DNA of 64,000 nucleotides from Reticulascus tulasneorum (Eukaryota > Ascomycota > Sordariomycetes > Glomerellales > Reticulascaceae), in NCBI GenBank assembly GCA_001557505.1, contig LSAX01000006.1, positions 1,860,001 to 1,924,000 on the forward strand. The letters are read 5' to 3'. Positions 23,338 through 35,067 of this stretch are shown here, in pieces. The translations under genes were made by a program, and so were the position numbers. Below the pieces are notes generated by a model. The model was not told the origin of the DNA. It worked only from the letters and a program-made list of their open reading frames with translations, and ran no database searches. The stretch's first letter is position 1. Every line of letters begins with the position of its first letter.

Positions 23338-24528
23338 ATGGATCGTTCCCGAGGCCCGTCATTGGCCGCGCCGGTCCGCAATGTCAACATGCCAGAGAGC
23401 AGCCCTCGGCCGCGGAAGAAGTTACAGAAGAGCAGCACCAAGCAGAGGAGCAACCCGGCCAGGCGGCCTAGCTCTCTCGACTCTATGGCAAACAAATTCG
23501 ACACAGGCGTCAAATTAGTTGCCCACCAGGCTGGTGTTATTGGCCAACCATCACTACGCCTCCCGCCCGATCTCAGCGATTCCAAATGGCTCGAGTATCT
23601 CCGAAGGAGTGGGTTGATGTGTGCCATCGACTCGCCAGCTCAATCTAGACATCCCCATAACACGCCCACACTTGTACCTGAACTGGCCCACCTCTCCATC
23701 AGCAATGCAAAGCCCCGATCATCACTCGACAGACTATCGCCAGACTCTCCCACTTCTTCAACATCAACAATGTCGACGACGAGACGGCGCGCAAAGACGC
23801 CTGTGCTGGCCATCGGCCAGCTGGAAGGCTTCACTTTTGGGCGAGAAGCCGCCACGGCACATAAAACCTCCAGCGTCGAGTTGATTGCAGAGCAGTACAT
23901 AGCTCTGCTTGAATCGCAAGACGAGGATGTCGATTCGATATATACCGACTCCCATTCCGAGCCAGCGCCATCCCGACTGGGACATGAAGACCATGCACAT
24001 GGAATGCGTCGTCTACACAGCGCCGACGACGCTCTCGTGCAACCACTGCCTCCCTTGGCAGATCCGAGGTCTCCAACTTCGGATGACGGGACCCTGGTGG
24101 CTTTCGAAGAGGAGACCATATACTTCAAGCCCATGTCCTTCTCGCCCGAGCCTGCATCGCCGCTCCACAACTATGAGCGAGCATACCCGAGGAGTCCATC
24201 GCCGCCACAGGACAACCTCAGCCTACAAATATGCCTGGATTTATTGACACGGGAACTTTCGTCGGCCGTATCGGGTCGGCATCTCAGGGCGGGAAATGAG
24301 GCGCCCGCTTTGCAAATATGGGTTATGATTGAGGCTTATGAGCAGCTACGGGATCAAGTTTTGGAAATGAGGACACGACACGATGACCTGCGGAGTGTCG
24401 AGCTCATGTTCGACACCTGGCTCGGCGCCTTGTACTCGATCCACGATTCATTGACTGGTCAGAGGAGAACGCATGAGAGCGAGAGCGACTATGACATAAA
24501 CGGATTGGAGTCTGAAGATGTTGATTGA
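23338..24528 (+). CDS. Unrecognised acidic, Ser-rich protein
   Basis: A single exon encodes 396 residues. The N-terminal ~60 residues are basic and Ser-rich (PRPRKKLQKSSTKQRSNPAR), which could act as a nuclear signal. Residues ~70-100 contain a conserved-looking LPPDLSDSKWLEYLRRSG. The middle is disordered. The C-terminal ~110 residues appear helical and folded, beginning NLSLQICLDLLTRELSSAVS and continuing through LQIWVMIEAYEQLRDQVLEM; the end is acidic. No catalytic motif, signal peptide or membrane segment is present. I do not recognise the family; it is probably restricted to filamentous ascomycetes. ERCC1 follows in tandem 512 bp downstream. Confidence 0.82.
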   Translation: MDRSRGPSLAAPVRNVNMPESSPRPRKKLQKSSTKQRSNPARRPSSLDSMANKFDTGVKLVAHQAGVIGQPSLRLPPDLSDSKWLEYLRRSGLMCAIDSPAQSRHPHNTPTLVPELAHLSISNAKPRSSLDRLSPDSPTSSTSTMSTTRRRAKTPVLAIGQLEGFTFGREAATAHKTSSVELIAEQYIALLESQDEDVDSIYTDSHSEPAPSRLGHEDHAHGMRRLHSADDALVQPLPPLADPRSPTSDDGTLVAFEEETIYFKPMSFSPEPASPLHNYERAYPRSPSPPQDNLSLQICLDLLTRELSSAVSGRHLRAGNEAPALQIWVMIEAYEQLRDQVLEMRTRHDDLRSVELMFDTWLGALYSIHDSLTGQRRTHESESDYDINGLESEDVD

Positions 24529-25040
24529 GGTTGGGCTGCTACACAATGATACCACAGAATTCGGGGTTGATAAGGTTACGGATATGCGTTCGGGTTTCAC
24601 TACGGGCGGTGGCGCAGAGAGGAAAGCGAGCATAGGTTACACCCTTATGAATATAATTACACAGATTTTAAGACACACCAGTTGCCCTACATAGGTAGTG
24701 AAGTGACGCAGTATATACTTCGCCAAACCTACTTACTTTTAGGGCATGTAAGTCAACAATGCTATTCTCATCAGATGTGAATGGGATTTTGAAAATCAAT
24801 AGCGGGGTACTTTATTCTGGAGCTCGAAATGTAACCCCGCCACTGTCACCCCTACCTTGATCTGGTGAGTGTGATCTGTGCGCAAACTGCCTGGCGCCAC
24901 TAATAGAACTTCACGCATGCAGTAATTACCTTTCTCCGCACCATTTCTTGTGGCAAGCTGCAGATCCTCACCCGACGCCTACGGCAGCGCGATCTCCGAC
25001 CCAAACCTGACCTGGAGCTGGAGGTCAGAATCAACCAGCT
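24529..25040. other. Intergenic
   Basis: This 512-bp gap between tandem plus-strand genes holds a 3' UTR and the ERCC1 promoter. A TAGGTA element occurs near 24691. Nothing else is evident. Confidence 0.4.
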
Positions 25041-26317
25041 ATGGACGATGATTTCGGGGCCGACGATGACCTCTTCGCTGCCCTAGCTTCATCTGAGTTA
25101 AGTACAACTCGACAGCCGTCGCGGGTGCAGCAACCTGTGCCTCAGAAGATACAGCAACCTACGCCTCAAAGATTGGACAAGGCACCACCATCGAATGCGT
25201 CCGGAACCAAGGTCGTACAGCCTACACCACAGGCCCTTCCTCAGCGTTCGTCGGGCTCTGCCATCCAGGTCTCTCCTCGTCAGAGAGGCAATCCAGTCAT
25301 TGCTGCGCTACGGTCACTTCCATGGGAATATAGCGACATCCCGGCCGACTTTGTACTGGGTCTTACAACATGTGCCCTCTTCCTGAGGTAAGTTGAGTAC
25401 TTTGAGGTCTGGTCTAGCATTCGTTACGCTGACTGGTTCTGCCATCTGCTAGTTTGAAGTATCACCGGCTGCACCCGGAATACATCTACACCAGAATACG
25501 AAATCTCCAAGGCAAATACAACCTTCGCATCTTGCTCACGATGGTCGACATCCCGAATCACGAAGACTCTCTGCGCGAGCTGTCAAAGACTTCCCTTGTG
25601 AACAATGTTACCATCATTCTCTGCTGGTCCGCTGCCGAGGCAGCGCGCTACCTCGAGCTCTACAAGTCATATGAGCATGCGAGCTTTGGCGCGATTCGTG
25701 GCCAGCAAGCCTCCAGCTATGCCGAGAAGCTGGTAGAGTTTGTCACAACCCCGAGGAGCGTGAATAAGGCAGACGCGGTTTCCTTGGTGAGCAACTTTGG
25801 GAGCCTCAAGAATGCGATCAACGCGGACCCAGACCAGATCGGAGTTATTACGGGATGGGGTACTGTCAAGGTCAATAAGTGGTGCAAAGCTGTGGAAGAA
25901 CCTTTCAGAGTGAAGACTTCAGCAAAGAGGAAGATACATGCCACCGAAAGGAGTGGAGGGAACGGTGCCTCGGCGCGTCCATCCAAGCTAGATCAGTCTG
26001 TGCCAATTGGGAGGGTCCCGTTGCGCGAAATGTCGACAGCGATGGAATCTACCGATGATGGTCCATCTCGGGGCTCACCAGCGAAGGATGTAAGGGCAGG
26101 GAAACAACATGACAGGCCAAAGCAATTCCAGCTGTACGACCCTGACCTGGACGACGACGATGAAGACGAGGCAGCCATGGTCGCCGCAGCCATTGAGGAA
26201 TCAAAACGTACAGCACAGGCGTCACAATTGAAGCAACTAGGCGGAGGGAGCACAAGAGACGAGCAGTTAGCGGATGGAGTAGCTGCTGCGCTAGCGAGAC
26301 TGCGCGACCACGGATGA
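25041..26317 (+). CDS. rad10: ERCC1/Rad10 DNA excision-repair subunit
   Basis: The predicted coding sequence is join(25041..25387, 25453..26317), 403 residues; the 65-nt intron lies inside CALFL-SLKYHRLHPEYI, a stretch strongly conserved in ERCC1, which fixes the join. The N-terminus is disordered and Gln/Pro-rich. Residues ~85-205 form the central nuclease-like domain that lacks catalytic residues and binds XPA and DNA. Residues ~220-270 are the tandem helix-hairpin-helix domain (NKADAVSLVSNFGSL...GWGTVKVNKWCKA) that dimerises with XPF/Rad1. With XPF the complex makes the 5' incision in nucleotide-excision repair and cuts flaps in recombination. The ~130-residue tail is acidic (DPDLDDDDEDE) and ends in a helix that may be a ubiquitin-interacting-type segment, which is speculative. 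Confidence 0.95.
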
Positions 26318-26651
26318 AGCACTTATATGCGTACCGTCAATAATTAAAACTGTCGCTCTGGAAGTCGACATGTAGAACTTTAAGAGAGCTAAGCAATTCG
26401 GAAAAGTGCTGAGGGTCGCTACGCCTGATTAGCGCCGGCCAAGGCAAGGGGCGACTTGGTATAATTATGGTGTGGTTTGGGGACTTGTGCTGCATTCGCC
26501 ACGCCTTCGTTCACTGTTTGCCACTCACGAATATAAAAAGGCTCCCAGCACACCTTTCACCCAACATAACAATTACGCTCATAACTCTTACCACGAAATC
26601 GATTTCTGAAACACTGCAGCTTAAATTTCAAACACCACCACCGTAACCGCA
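26318..26651. other. Intergenic, promoter of the 75-residue gene
   Basis: The 334-bp gap holds the ERCC1 3' UTR and, in its second half, a TATA box and CA-rich leader typical of an actively transcribed fungal gene. Confidence 0.4.
26531..26540 (+). promoter_or_regulatory. Candidate TATA box
   Basis: ATATAAAAAG lies about 112-121 bp before the ATG at 26652 and is followed by a CA-rich leader (ACCCAACATAACAATTACG), a combination typical of strongly or inducibly expressed fungal genes. Confidence 0.5.
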
Positions 26652-26879
26652 ATGGGACTTCCACTTAAAGGTGGCGAACCAAAGGTGACCGATGCAAGCG
26701 ATTCTGTCGGCTCCGCCAGGGAGACCCTTGGAGCCGACGTCACCAAGAACGCCACCGGCGCCGGGGTGAACACGGGCGCTGGAACGACCCGGCCGAAAAC
26801 CGAAGCGGAGCTGGAGGCTGATCGACTTTATGAAGAAAGGATGGAGGAGGAATATGCCAAGCGGGATGGCGGCGCCTGA
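26652..26879 (+). CDS. Small hydrophilic protein, 75 residues
   Basis: A single exon with a good start context (CGCAATGGG) and a TATA-type promoter. The protein is Gly/Ala/Thr-rich in the first 45 residues and ends in a highly charged helix (ELEADRLYEERMEEEYAKR). There is no signal peptide, Cys or membrane segment. The composition is that of a small stress-type hydrophilic protein, but I cannot name a family. It converges on the mannosidase gene. Confidence 0.7.
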   Translation: MGLPLKGGEPKVTDASDSVGSARETLGADVTKNATGAGVNTGAGTTRPKTEAELEADRLYEERMEEEYAKRDGGA

Positions 26880-27156
26880 TGGGGTCGCATAGATATCGTG
26901 ACATCATCAACGATACTTTTTAACTCTTAAGTATTCGTGTGTATTCAAGTTCGCCAACAATGCTGTTAGTGCTCCGGATAAAAACCTAGAATCTAATGAT
27001 ACTCTCTTAACTCCAACCCGATCCAAGATTTGCCATGCCCGTATCTCATGCATTACACACGACTTCTTACACCCCTACAAGCATGACAGCTGCTTCTTCT
27101 CTGCCCATGTCTCCATCCCGGGTCCCCATTTCCTCGCCACAGCAAGGTTCAAATTG

Positions 27157-28938
27157 CTAATGGGCGATCTTTACCGGATGTGCCTCCGTGTTGTAGACAA
27201 ATTTGTTCCCGCTCACTTGAACCTGGACGTCCGAATCTTCGGCTTGGATAAGATAGCTATACTTCAGCACTTCTGCGAACCAGAAACTCTCTTGGAAGTC
27301 GAAGAACTGGCCACCCTTTTTGGCGGTGACGTCTGTGATGGCAGAGAAGCCGCTGCCGACAGTGCAGGTTTCGTTGATTCGCAGGAAGGCGTCCCACGCC
27401 CAGTCCTGGTACTTCGAGTCGCCGGTGGCTCGGTACGCGTAGTAGTAGCTCTCTATGACTTCTGGTCTTAGCACATACTGCCCATTGCCGACCCAGAAAC
27501 CGGCTTTCTTGTAGAACTCGGCTTGGTCTGCCGGCGGCGGCGGGTTATTGGTTGCGTTGGTGGACACTTTGCTGTCTTGCCATTGGAACAGCTCAGGGCC
27601 GATGCCGGTTGTGGTCTGAACATAAGTTTCATGGCAGCCGTTGGTGAGCTCGAGACCAAAATCGATGTACTTCTGCTCCTTGAGGACGAGGCCTCCCAAA
27701 ATGATATTGCCGCCATCGAAACACGCAACTTAAGAGAAAAGTCAGCAGGTCGTCGGGCATTCTTCGTCGGAGTGGGCTCTACTCACGGTGTCCGGATACA
27801 AACCAAGGTGTGCCATCAAAATAAGCCGCCAGAAATGTCAAATCAGGGCGGGTCGTAGGATGAGACGCAAGATACTTGATTGACGAGTCGACGGCGAGGA
27901 TCCAGCGTTCCTTGTAGAGACCGAACTTCTCCGGATCATATATCCACATCTTGATGAGATACTCATAGAAGCTGTCGGTTCCACCCACCCAACCACCTGA
28001 GCCGTCGGTAAAAGTGCCATTCTCGATGAACACCCTCGATCCAACCAAGCCGGGCCACGGCTCGCCGAGCGCCGGATGAGGATCCAGGAGATAGCTCTCA
28101 CCCCGCTGAGAAAGCTTTGCATACTCCTCGTCTCCGGTCAAGTCGCTCAAACGAGTCCACTCGAGAACTAGGGTTCCAATGGTTGCCAAATAGTTGTCGA
28201 CGCTACCGCTCTTCCGTGGCACGGGGTCGAAGAAGAGAGAGTTGTCCGGGATGCCGGAAGGGGTGTCGAATGCAATTTTGAGGTTGTCCGCGAGCCGCTT
28301 GGCTTGCTTTAGAACGGCTTCTGCTTGCGTGGCATTAGGAGCCACGTCCTTGAACGGCCCTTTAATCAAGTCATAGGCCGATACGAGACCACCAAGGTAG
28401 CGAATGGTCGTCTCAAAAAGAGACACCTCAGTCGTTGTGTTGTCGAAGTTGATAGTCGGGATGAACTCCAGAATCTGATCCGCGACCTCGACGTTCCCCA
28501 TGATGAGAGCAGTGCTTAGGGCGTCTACAGCACTGGCACCCCAGCCATTTCTAACCTCAAATTAGCCACCAATCTCGCATGATCTCAAGGAGCCTTGCTA
28601 CGGGACAATGTGGTTGAGCCCTTGGCGGTCTAGAAGACTATCCCCCAGTCGAGGGGCCACGGCTTGGTGTAAGCCAGTCACAACTGAACATTCTCCCAGC
28701 AGGGGCAGTCAAGGAATCAAACGCACCTATCGTCCTCGAAGGTGTTCGAAACCGGGCGCAATGAATCATGAGGGAATGCATGTTTGTAGTAAGCGTCCCA
28801 TGACCGTTGGAAGGCTTCCTCGACTGCGCCTGCTCTCTCGAGATTTGGAGAGTAGGTAGGTGGTGATGCTGCGTTAACTGTTGCAGAGAGATAGCCCGAT
28901 ATGACGGCCGTGAGGGCCGGGCTACATATGAAACGCAT
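27157..28938 (-). CDS. Secreted class I alpha-1,2-mannosidase (GH47)
   Basis: The predicted coding sequence is complement(join(27157..27728, 27787..28550, 28727..28938)), 515 residues. Introns are 176 and 58 nt. Both joins recreate GH47 signatures: DDR-NGWGASAVDAL across the first and VSGH-LACFDGGNIILGG across the second. I chose the ATG at 28938 because it starts a clean signal peptide (MRFICSPALTAVISG...VNAA); an in-frame ATG at 29007 would add 23 residues. Other family motifs are GGTDSFYEYLIKM, LRPEVIESYYYAYRATGD (catalytic Glu), the SFWFAEVLKYSYLIQ helix and NKFVYNTEAHP, whose Thr ligates calcium. Several N-glycosylation sites are present. It trims alpha-1,2-linked mannose; the free signal peptide and lack of an anchor suggest the secreted Aspergillus/Trichoderma type rather than the ER enzyme. 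Confidence 0.93.
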
Positions 28939-31274
28939 TCTGCTGCTGCCGGGTGCGCCTCGATCGAGAATTGAGGTCCTAGGGATGGTCGTAATGGCCA
29001 GAGCCACGATCTAGAATCCGAGGGAGACACCCGGTCACTTTAATAGACATCCCACCATGTCTCATTATGCCAGAGGCGTAATTAATTCTCAGCGAAGACA
29101 TAGCTGTCATTGTGTTTAACCTTGGTTTGGCTTACCAGGTTCCTCGCGGAGTAAATGCATGGGTAGGAGAACCACATGAGCATTGGTTCTGGAAGAGGAC
29201 CTCGGGAGTTGCAATTCGATAGTGTGTCATTAATAATAACTGGAGCGGAGGGGGTGCGATCTCTTGGATGGTCACTACCAGGGGTGTTTATTTCATTTTG
29301 CCCGCCATAATTTGACCACGCTGTAAATGGGGTTTACAGCACTATAAGCACAGCCTAACTAGGTAGGTAGGTAGACCGCAGTGGTTCATTGAAAAGTCTT
29401 ACCTGCTGAGCTGGGATAAATCCTACCATAGGGACGTTACATGTACGAAACCGTGCAATCTACTATCTGTACTTTTCGAATCGGTGATGAGATCGATCTT
29501 TACGGAGGCCGTAGGGGTCAAAAAGCGTGCAATTACGAAGAATGATATGACAAGCCCGCGCAATTGCTTGGCTTTACGACCTGGCAGTGGTCTTCATGAC
29601 CCTAGCCTGTAGATTTGGGTTTGACTACCTGGTAAGCCCCCAAGCTTAGCTTCGCTGTTCCCTTGGTTAGGTCAGGTCACTCACTGAGAGACACATAACT
29701 GTCAACAGTGAAGATCGCGATATATCTTCACCAAGTTCTTGTCTGTCCCTTTGGACTTGCATCCGAAGATACACGCCACTCCCACGCTCAAAGTTCGTTG
29801 TTAAAGAGGTGCCACGGCAATCCAAAGTCGGCGCACACCCATCCCTCATCTGCGAACGCTCAACTCCCGTGCTCCATCCTCTCAATTGGAGGGACGGGAC
29901 GACGAAAGTGACGGACCAGGATGAAGATGACCGTTTATGGGGGCGGACTGACCGTCCCTGAATGTTTCTATCCCGCCCTGCTGCCGAGACTCACATCGAC
30001 CTGACATTCTAGACTAATAAGCGTCCTCACCTTATTGGTAAGTTTGGCAAACGTTTAATCTGTGGTAATGGAGACATCTGTACCTACGGGTAAAGGGCGG
30101 ATGCAGCTCGTTCTGGACATCACAGGCTTAATTGACCGCGGAGCACCTCATCATCCGAACCCTTTTTCTTTTTTTTTTTTGCACGCATATTAATAAGGAT
30201 GAGTAAAATAATAGGCATCTTCCCGAACTGTGTCTGGGCGCACTGATTGCCTATTTTTAGAATCCCGTCATGATGTCAAGACGGAGCTGCGAGTAGTTAT
30301 ATGACTATGCCAGGTTCGATGAAAGAAATGCGGATGCTAAAGGTATCAGATAGATGGTATAGCAGCTCGTCTGGAGCTGCGGGCACGAGGAGAAGTATAT
30401 CAGCTCCGTACCGACGCAAGTAGTACTGTTTGTCTGAACGCCGCATCTCATCAAATGCTTGAAGCCTTGCTCTATTTAACTTTACCATTCCACAGGATAC
30501 ATAACAGAGCACCTAATAGAATCTGGCTTCAACCAACCAATGCGCTTCCTTTGTAATACCCCCCCACTCCAGCGAGACAATACCTCGAGTCAGGAGGGTC
30601 GTGATTCTGCGGAGGGAGAGCTCAAACAGTGTAAGAAGCTTTGTGGAGACGTGCAATGCAAAGCCATTGGAAATAATGAGAAGCAGTTCCACAAATCACA
30701 GCTGCTACTCCACTTGCAGCTGACAATAGCGGGTGCTGAAGGTATGGTGGGCAACATTTGCGAACAGCGCAGAGCAGAGCAGAGCAAGTCAAGTTGGGTA
30801 TCTGTGTCTAGCTATCTGTAGAGCCTCAGGTAGGAGGATGGAATCATGCTAATTTACCTTTTCTTCTGCTCCAATGCCCATTATCTGCCGATAGATCTCG
30901 GTCTGGGCATCTCACCGCAACAGATCCCAGGGTTGAGGATGACGTCGGGTTGTTTGTTCACGTATGGAACGGCCAATCACATTACCGCTAAAGCTGATTA
31001 CACTGAAACTATCTTCCATTCCTCAGGAACGCGCCTGCCCTTGGTAGCTTCGAGAAGAATGAGATTGGAGGATGCGAAGGATTTATTTTATTAGACCATC
31101 AGAAATAAGCTGACAGACTTAACTTCATCTCCTTGAAGGTGTTCATGCCAAACTGTCGCTGGAAACTTCCACACATCCGACCCAAGTGAGAACGACATCG
31201 ATACCCCTCCCCCACTGATTACGGCGACGGACAACCTGTGAACCCGACGAGTTTATGAGAATTCACCAGGGAAA
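28939..31274. other. Divergent intergenic region (2.3 kb)
   Basis: This lies upstream of the mannosidase (-) and the iron-transporter gene (+). It contains a CTAGGTAGGTAGGTAG run at 29359-29374, a T-rich stretch near 30162-30180 and a short GCAGA repeat near 30770. No reading frame shows a recognisable product. Confidence 0.4.
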
Positions 31275-32238
31275 ATGGCTTTGATATTCTTGAAGAATTC
31301 CATCTTCGGCCGAAGGCGAAGTCTTTCCGCGCCCAAACCATCATCAGAGCATAGAAGCTCAATATCAGAAGACACCGTCTGCGAGGACGACCTAGAATCT
31401 CAACCTCTACTAGCATCCAGGTCCAGAACAGAGAAGCAACCAGCTCGATTCACAGTCAATGCGCGAGTCATATCCGATGCGACCATCGGCCTCTCAGATG
31501 GGTTGACAGTACCCTTCGCCTTGACGGCTGGGTTGTCGGCCCTTGGCCAGACCAGAGTCGTGATATTCGGCGGCTTGGCCGAGCTCATTGCCGGAGCTAT
31601 TTCTATGGGTTTGGGAGGTTATCTTGGGGCGAAAAGCGAAGAGTAAGTAGCGCCTTGGATCGGTCATCTTTCTAGCGAGCTAATGCAAGTTCAGGGCTTC
31701 ATATCTAGAGACCCGGAAGGAAACGGCTCGTCTTATTCTGGACAATGCGTCCGTGGTACGAACCAATATCGAGGAGGTCTTTGAACCTTTCGAGCTCCCG
31801 AGCCAAACTTTGGCCGAAATCACCCAACACCTTTCGGCTTCTCCTAAGCTCCTCGACTTCATGATGCAATTCCAACATTGTACGACAGAGCCTGCTTCGA
31901 GCAGAGCTCTTATCTCCGCCCTCACCATCGCCGGCGGATACTTATTCGGCGGCTTGGTTCCCCTGATCCCTTACTTCTGCGTCCCCCCAAATGATGTCTA
32001 CCTCGGCCTGTACATATCCATCGGTGTCATGGCCATTGCGCTTTTCGCGTTCGGGTATATGAAGACTTGTATTGTTGTCGGCTGGCGGGGTGGGAGATGT
32101 GTCCGCCAGGGTGTTTGGGGAGGAGTTGAGATGATTGCTGTTGGTGGTGCGGCTGCTGGGGCTGCCATGGGCTTGGTGAAGGCGTTCGACAGTCTTGCTC
32201 AACAAGAAGACTCCATATTCTTCCTGGGAGTATCATGA
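31275..32238 (+). CDS. ccc1: VIT1/CCC1-family vacuolar iron/manganese transporter
   Basis: The predicted coding sequence is join(31275..31642, 31695..32238), 303 residues; the 52-nt intron restores GAKSEE-ASYLETRKET. After a ~60-residue polar N-terminus the protein follows the VIT fold: helix 1 with DATIGLSDGLTVPFALTAGL, a second helix with GGLAELIAGAISMGLGGYLG, a charged metal-binding helical region (residues ~120-190), then three further helices (ALTIAGGYLFGGLVPLIPY, YLGLYISIGVMAIALFAFGY, and a Gly/Ala-rich last helix). Members move Fe2+ or Mn2+ into the vacuole in exchange for protons and are iron-regulated. It converges on the NAPE-PLD-like gene, 378 bp away. Confidence 0.92.
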
Positions 32239-32616
32239 TATTTGTACAAGCAACGGCGTCTGGGAAAGGATCGGCATACCGGATGGAGTTCGAGGATAGA
32301 TCCTGCTCGCCAGTGTCAACACACCTCATTGGTTAAAATGGACCTGAGCTTTTTAAAGATCTCAAAGAACGCATCAAAGTGCAAACCGATAGCCAAGTGA
32401 ATTGTTTATTAATAAAATTTAGATATTAGTCGGCTTACCGCTATTTGAACGGTGTTCAAGTTGGTGCGGGATGATCCCGTGGCGACTCCGTCACCGTCTT
32501 ATATGCATGGGACCCCCCCCGTAACCTCTTCGATCCTTCGTAACAAAGTGCTTATATCAACCGTAACACCACGCTTATCATTCCCATAACCTACATAATC
32601 GTACAAGCCTCAACAC
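32239..32616. other. Intergenic between convergent genes
   Basis: The 378-bp stretch holds two 3' UTRs. AT-rich sequence at 32400-32430 could direct polyadenylation; nothing else is evident. Confidence 0.4.
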
Positions 32617-33940
32617 CTAAAATTCACGGCTCTCGCCAACATCGCACACATCGAACACCCCAACTTCCGGGATGCCCTTCCGTTGCAGTGCTTCACGGAG
32701 CAGCAACGGCGGCTCCGTCACCTCTTCCGTGGTCAAAACCCAGGTTCCCCAGTGAATGGCCATTGCCCTTGCGCATTTTGTGTCTTCGAATATCCCGACC
32801 GAGTCGAAGGGGTTCGCGTGCGTGCTGGAGAATGTGTATCGCGGGGCGTATGCGCCAATGGGGATCAGGCCGAGGTCGAATGGGCCACGCAAGTCGCCGA
32901 TTTGCTTGAACTGCGGACATACAGGGAGGGACTTGTATTCGTCGCCCCAATCATCAACTCCGTCTGCGAGCTGAGGCACCGCGCGGTAGCCGGTGTCGCC
33001 GCCAAACCAGACGGATTTGTTGTCGGATTTGACGGCCCAGGAACACCATAGTGTGGTGTCCTTGTCGAATGGGCCTCTTGCGGAAGTATGCTGGCAGGGA
33101 AGGCACGATATCCGAGCGCTTATCTTTTCTGGGCTGGAAGACCCCTTCCCCTTCGTGTTTATGGTCATTGTCATCTCGGCATCCTCCCACCAGTCTAGCT
33201 CTGTGACGTTCTTCAGTCCGCTTTTCTTGAACCAACTCTCGAGCCCCATGCCGACGAAGAAGTGTGCATCGGGATTGTGTTTCTGGATCTCAAGGACTGA
33301 GGTGTGCGACAAGTGGTCGTAGTGGCTGTGGCTAATGACCACAGCGTCGACGAAGGGGAGGTCCGCGAGATCGCAGGGCTTATCGGTAAATCGTTTTGGG
33401 CCCATGAAACTGAAGGGTGAACACCGATCTTCGAAGACAGGGTCAAAAAGCACCCGCAGGCCGGAGGGGAACTCGACATAATAGCAAGCGTGGCCCAGCC
33501 ATGTCGCCCGCAGCTTGTCCGAGGCCTTGCGGTCTGGCAAGAAGCTAGGCTTTACAACGGGGATGTTCGCAGTTGTGGTGTCGGGATAGCTTAGCTCGCC
33601 TTTGAGTCTAGGCCTGCGTAGGTTGTGTCAGTGACGAGCGCAGGGACGGGCGGAAGAAGAGGACTGACCAGAAAAACGATTTTATTATCTTCATTAGGCC
33701 GAAGTCCTGATATGAGGCATGTGGGTTCTTGAATCCGACGACGGAACCGTGCTTCGTGACATGATGCGGTTTCGAGGATGCGTCCTCGGGAATTGGCCCG
33801 AGATCTGGGATCTTGGCGATGGTAGAGATGTAGGTCGCCATTGAGATGGCGAGTATGGAGATGGATGCAGATGATTTTTGGGTACTTGGCCGAACTGGAG
33901 GTTGCAAGAATAGTCGATAGATGTGTCGTAGCTTGGACAT
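32617..33940 (-). CDS. NAPE-PLD-type metallo-beta-lactamase-fold phospholipase D (Fmp30-like)
   Basis: The predicted coding sequence is complement(join(32617..33613, 33669..33940)), 422 residues, with a 55-nt intron (GTCAGT..GCAG) that restores FFW-PRLKGELSYPDTTT. The catalytic part matches N-acyl-phosphatidylethanolamine phospholipase D: ATWLGHACYYVEFPSG, PKRFTDKPCDLADLPFVDAV, the zinc motif SHSHYDHL, LPCQHTSARG, VWFGGDTGYR, and MAIHWGTWVLTTEE. The enzyme cleaves N-acyl-PE to N-acylethanolamine and phosphatidic acid. The first ~35 residues are basic and Ser-rich without acids (MSKLRHIYRLFLQPP), which suggests mitochondrial targeting as for yeast Fmp30; this is an inference. An in-frame ATG at MATYISTIAK is an alternative start. 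Confidence 0.92.
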
Positions 33941-35067
33941 GGCGTCAAGGGCGACTGTGCATGGGCTTATAAGAGCACACAATACCGACTGAACAAATGG
34001 CTACTTAGCAGCGCAACAGACACAAGCTGCATCATTGAGAGGCCGGGGCTGAGCGAATTCATATCCGCTGCGATGAGATGTTCCGCAAAGTCGGCATGTA
34101 TTTGCTACCACCCATTTCTAGCTTTAAACCCGAACTCTAACAAGGTTTAGTACAAGGCGAGTTATCCGCAGGCCAAAATCAGCGCATCACCACTTTCCGG
34201 TTCCAGCACGAAGATGGACCGTGCCGGACATAAGTGGCACAGCGGTCTTGCACGACACTGAAGCCGAGTGCGAACGGGCGGCTGACCACTCTAATCACCC
34301 CGGGCCATTGGTAATTACTAAAATTAAGCCCAGCTACCTTAGCTATCACCTTTGCCGTGGTGGTGCTGCTGCAGCCTTCAATGAATGATGAGGAGTGCAG
34401 TGCGCGGCCGGCTTGCATGACTTCGGAGATAGAGGCGGATCATCCGCACACCTCTTTCATAACGCGGACTGACGGGGGGATCTAATTCCCGAGAGCGTCT
34501 TCGTCGCACCATTTTCGTCAGTCATGGGCTTGCAGAAGCCCATGTTTGCATTTGCAGACTTGGTGGGGTAGAATTTCCTCCATTGGCAGGGCTTTACGAC
34601 GCTCCTGTTCGTTGTTTAGCATCTCGTCGGACCAGGGCCGGTCTCAAGGAAGGGTGAGGCATGCATCTCGCTCCATCGCAATCCCAGGCGCGTTTTTTTT
34701 TCTAATGGGCGAAGAAGTCCCTCAGGCATTGATCGACCATCCGGGACGGCATTCGTTGCGCATTGCCGCTTCCGGATCCGCCGGCCGCGTGAAGTCCGCC
34801 GGAATATCCCACTTACTGCGCATGGCTTACGCAGCTGGCTCACTCTAGTCTTGGCTGCTCAATTTTGCGTGTCCTTGGCTTACCTGTGCCATTTCTCGCT
34901 ACCACTGCCACTTGCCATGGGCAGTACTCGCGGTCAGATACGTCCGACAATCCTTTGCATTCCCAGCCCTGTTCGGGACTTGGACAGCCTTGAAGCTAGA
35001 ATTCATTCGGAGTGTGCAACCTCCTACTCTTGGCTAGGATCATGCCGACTTAGCCAGGCTCGCTCCT
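33941..35067. other. Intergenic
   Basis: This 1.1-kb stretch holds the NAPE-PLD-like promoter and unidentified sequence. Reading frames on both strands overlap and none has recognisable content. Confidence 0.35.

Noticed and set aside
33940..33982. Upstream start for the NAPE-PLD-like gene at 33982
   Set aside because: The codon there is TTG, not ATG; the ATG at 33940 is the first good start in frame.
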